In this document: positions 7,259-9,291 of the stretch, piece after piece
How positions within the stretch are numbered: the stretch's first letter is position 1
How the letters are laid out: the number at the start of each line of letters is the position of its first letter
From: an uncultured Lachnospiraceae bacterium
GTDB taxonomy: Bacteria; Bacillota; Clostridia; Lachnospirales; Lachnospiraceae
DNA length: 9,291 nt
Direction of reading: 5' to 3'
Assembly (NCBI GenBank): GCA_910588825.1
Contig: CAJURF010000099.1
Coordinates: 1-9,291 of the forward strand
The notes under the pieces: model-generated
Database searches by the model: none
Told to the model about the DNA's origin: nothing
The model's input: only the letters and a program-made list of their open reading frames with translations
Position numbers and translations under genes: made by a program

Positions 7259-8233
7259 GTGGGTAACATATTACAAGTAGAAAATCTCTCTGTCACATAC
7301 GGGACCCATACAGGGGAAATACAGGCAGTGAGAGATGTTTCCTTTACGATAGAAGAAGGGGCTGTCACTGCCATTGTGGGAGAGTCCGGCTGTGGAAAAT
7401 CTGTCACGTCCAAATCCATTATGGGACTGATCCAGAAACCGGGAATGGTGGCAGGAGAAAGCAAAATTCTATTCCGTGGTGAAAACATATTAGCTTATAC
7501 AAAGAAACAGTGGGATAGTTACCGGGGACAGAAATGTTCTATGATTTTTCAGGATGCTCTGACTGCATTAAATCCCACCATGAACATTGGCAGGCAGGTC
7601 ACGGAGAAAATCATGGCGCATGAAAAAATCAGCCGACAAAAGGCCTGGCAGGAGGGGATCCGCATGCTGAAGCTGGTGGGGATTCCCAATGCCCCCATGC
7701 GCATGAAACAATATCCCCATGAGTTTTCCGGGGGTATGCGCCAGAGGGTGATGATTGCCATTGCGCTGACGCTGAATCCCCAGCTTCTCATCGCCGATGA
7801 GCCCACCACGGCTCTTGACGTGACAGTGCAGGCGGATATTTTGGACATGATGAAGGGGATTCAGCAGGAGCATGGGATGACAGTCATTCTGATTACCCAT
7901 GATCTGGGGATTGTGGCAGACTGTGCCCGGCATATTATCGTCATGTATGCGGGTAAAGTGGTGGAGACAGGCAGCGCTGAGGATATTTTCTATCGCCCGG
8001 CCCATCCTTATACCAAGGCTCTGCTCTCGGCAGTGCCCAGGCTGGACCTGGAGCAGGGACATCTTGAGACCATTGAAGGAGCGCCGCCCAACATGGCCAA
8101 TCCCCCCAAAGGGTGTCCTTTTGCTGACAGATGCCCCAGGCGGCTTCCTGTCTGCGGGAAGGAATTTCCCCAAAATACCAGATTAAGCGAAAGCCATCAG
8201 GTCTGCTGCTGGCTGCAAAGGGGGAGCGAATGA
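7259..8233 (+). CDS. ABC transporter ATP-binding protein, DppD/OppD type
   Basis: A 324-residue cytoplasmic ATPase that, with the next gene product, powers the importer. It starts at GTG 7259, set by the GGAGG upstream. Motifs are complete: Walker A GESGCGKS (41-48), Q-loop Q98 in MIFQDALTALNP, signature FSGGM (156-160), Walker B LLIADE (176-181), D-loop ALD and H-loop H214 in ITHD. The long helical insert after the Q-loop is typical of peptide-type ATPases. The C-terminal extension (about 258-324) has AHPYTKALLSAVP just before it and the cysteines C286, C292, C299 and C316/C317, in the CPF..RCP pattern. In this subfamily these are thought to bind an iron-sulfur cluster. The end overlaps the next gene by 4 bases (ATGA), so the two ATPases are translationally coupled. 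Confidence 0.95.
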   Translation: MGNILQVENLSVTYGTHTGEIQAVRDVSFTIEEGAVTAIVGESGCGKSVTSKSIMGLIQKPGMVAGESKILFRGENILAYTKKQWDSYRGQKCSMIFQDALTALNPTMNIGRQVTEKIMAHEKISRQKAWQEGIRMLKLVGIPNAPMRMKQYPHEFSGGMRQRVMIAIALTLNPQLLIADEPTTALDVTVQADILDMMKGIQQEHGMTVILITHDLGIVADCARHIIVMYAGKVVETGSAEDIFYRPAHPYTKALLSAVPRLDLEQGHLETIEGAPPNMANPPKGCPFADRCPRRLPVCGKEFPQNTRLSESHQVCCWLQRGSE

Positions 8234-9204
8234 TGAACCAGACCGATTATCTATTGGAAGTCAAAGGACTGAAGAAATATTTCAAAGTGGGAGGAAGGAA
8301 AACGCTTAAGGCCGTAGACGGGGTATCCTTCTATATCCGAAAGGGAGAAACCCTGGGTGTGGTGGGAGAGTCTGGATGCGGAAAGACCACCTGCGGGCGC
8401 ACCTGTCTGGGAATCTATGATAAGACAGACGGGCAGGTCTTATACCGGGGAGCTGACGTTCATTGCCTGAGCCGGACAGAAAAACAAAAATTCACCAAAC
8501 AGGCGCAGATTATCTTCCAGGACCCTTACGCATCCCTGGACCCGAAAATGAAAATTCAAAATATCATTGCGGAGGGAATCCGGGCCCATAAAATGGCCTC
8601 CGGCAGGGATGAGATTCAGGAGCGGGTAAGCTCTCTTCTGGAGACAGTGGGCCTTGACCCTGGGTATGGAAGCCGCTATGTACATGAATTTTCCGGCGGT
8701 CAGAGACAGCGCATAGGAATTGCCAGGGCTCTGGCTGTGGAACCGGAATTCATCGTCTGTGACGAGCCCATTTCCGCTCTGGATGTTTCCATCCAGGCCC
8801 AGATTGTAAACCTATTGGATAGGCTTCAGGAAGAACGGGGGCTCACCTATCTGTTCATCGCCCACGATCTTTCCATGGTGAAATATATTTCCGACAGGGT
8901 CATGGTCATGTATCTGGGCAAAATTATGGAAATTACCACATCAAAAGCCCTTTACCACTCTCCCAGACATCCGTATACCCGGGCGCTTTTGTCAGCGATT
9001 CCCATTCCTGATCCCGCCATGGCAAAAAAGAAGGTGAGAATTCCCATGGAAGGGGAAATGCCCAGTCCGGTGAATCCGCCCAGAGGCTGCCGTTTTCAGA
9101 ACAGATGTCCTTATGCGGAGGAAATCTGCAGGGAGGCGGAGCCTGCCCTGGAGGAGATAGAAAACGAACATTATGTTGCCTGCCACAGACGGACAGAGAT
9201 ATAA
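8230..9204 (+). CDS. ABC transporter ATP-binding protein, DppF/OppF type
   Basis: A 324-residue cytoplasmic ATPase, second of the pair. The ATG at 8230 overlaps the previous stop by 4 bases; a second ATG at 8233 directly follows and fits the GGGGGAG at 8220-8226 slightly better (6-base spacing), so either may be used. An in-frame ATG at 8131 would sit 100 bases inside the previous gene and is rejected. Motifs: LKKYFKVGGRKTLKAVDGVS (14-33, the family's N-terminal insert region), Walker A GESGCGKT (46-53), Q97 in IIFQDPYASLDP, signature FSGGQ (154-158), Walker B FIVCDE (174-179), H-loop H212. The C-terminal cysteines C287, C293, C300 and C318 form the same CRF..RCP..EEIC...CH pattern as the partner. 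C177 inside Walker B (FIVCDE) is common in this subfamily. Confidence 0.95.
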   Translation: MMNQTDYLLEVKGLKKYFKVGGRKTLKAVDGVSFYIRKGETLGVVGESGCGKTTCGRTCLGIYDKTDGQVLYRGADVHCLSRTEKQKFTKQAQIIFQDPYASLDPKMKIQNIIAEGIRAHKMASGRDEIQERVSSLLETVGLDPGYGSRYVHEFSGGQRQRIGIARALAVEPEFIVCDEPISALDVSIQAQIVNLLDRLQEERGLTYLFIAHDLSMVKYISDRVMVMYLGKIMEITTSKALYHSPRHPYTRALLSAIPIPDPAMAKKKVRIPMEGEMPSPVNPPRGCRFQNRCPYAEEICREAEPALEEIENEHYVACHRRTEI

Positions 9205-9291
9205 TGGCTATAAAGAATCAAAGAGAAAGGTGGAGATAAGAGTGAAAAATAAAGTAGATTTTGAGGCGCACTTAAATAAAGGGTCATAAAA
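9205..9291 (+). other. Short 3' stretch without a recognisable gene
   Basis: The 87 bases after the last ATPase gene hold no terminator hairpin that I can see. An 11-codon ORF (ATG overlapping the stop at 9204, ending 9239) looks like chance. A 15-codon ORF from GTG 9242 to TAA 9287-9289 has a purine-rich binding site (AAGGTGGAG) upstream. The product matches nothing I recognise. The operon may continue beyond the window. Confidence 0.5.

Noticed and set aside
8131..8229. Longer N-terminus for the DppF-type ATPase from ATG 8131
   Set aside because: The added residues are the preceding ATPase's C-terminal coding sequence read in another frame, and the ATGATG at 8230 has a binding site and a normal 4-base overlap.

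Overview
The window looks like a piece of a Gram-positive, anaerobic Clostridia-type chromosome, perhaps Lachnospiraceae-like. The evidence is estimated mid-range G+C, strong purine-rich ribosome binding sites, a lipoprotein-anchored solute-binding protein, a corrinoid activator of the acetogen/clostridial type and a YedF-type protein. Genus cannot be fixed from the sequence. Every gene lies on the + strand, with very short gaps or overlaps, so the window reads as one long operon or two adjacent ones.

Region 1 (1-3005) is a corrinoid methyl-transfer module. It holds the 3' end of an MtaA/CmuA-like member of the uroporphyrinogen decarboxylase (UroD) superfamily, cut by the window edge. Next is a complete 615-residue ATP-dependent reductive activator of corrinoid proteins (N-terminal 2Fe-2S domain plus C-terminal ASKHA domain). 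A second, short and divergent UroD-superfamily protein follows. The three genes overlap by 8 and 1 bases. No corrinoid-binding protein is present here; it is expected upstream or elsewhere.

Region 2 (3046-3663) is a YedF-type protein, with a TusA-like CPxP domain fused to a DsrE-like domain. This family is linked to sulfur/selenium handling and is an unexpected partner for a methyltransferase module.

Region 3 (3710-9204) is a complete five-gene oligopeptide/dipeptide/nickel-type ABC importer: lipoprotein binding protein, two permeases and two ATPases, in the usual A-B-C-D-F order. A strong stem-loop sits between the binding-protein gene and the first permease gene. It is a likely point of differential mRNA stability or partial termination.

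Region 4 (9205-9291) has no recognisable gene, only two tiny ORFs, the second with a fair ribosome binding site.

Working model (inference): the importer brings in a small methylated compound. One UroD-type enzyme moves its methyl group to or from a corrinoid protein, and the activator rescues inactive Co(II) corrinoid. YedF may handle a sulfur or selenium species linked to the demethylated product or acceptor. The substrate cannot be read from the sequence.
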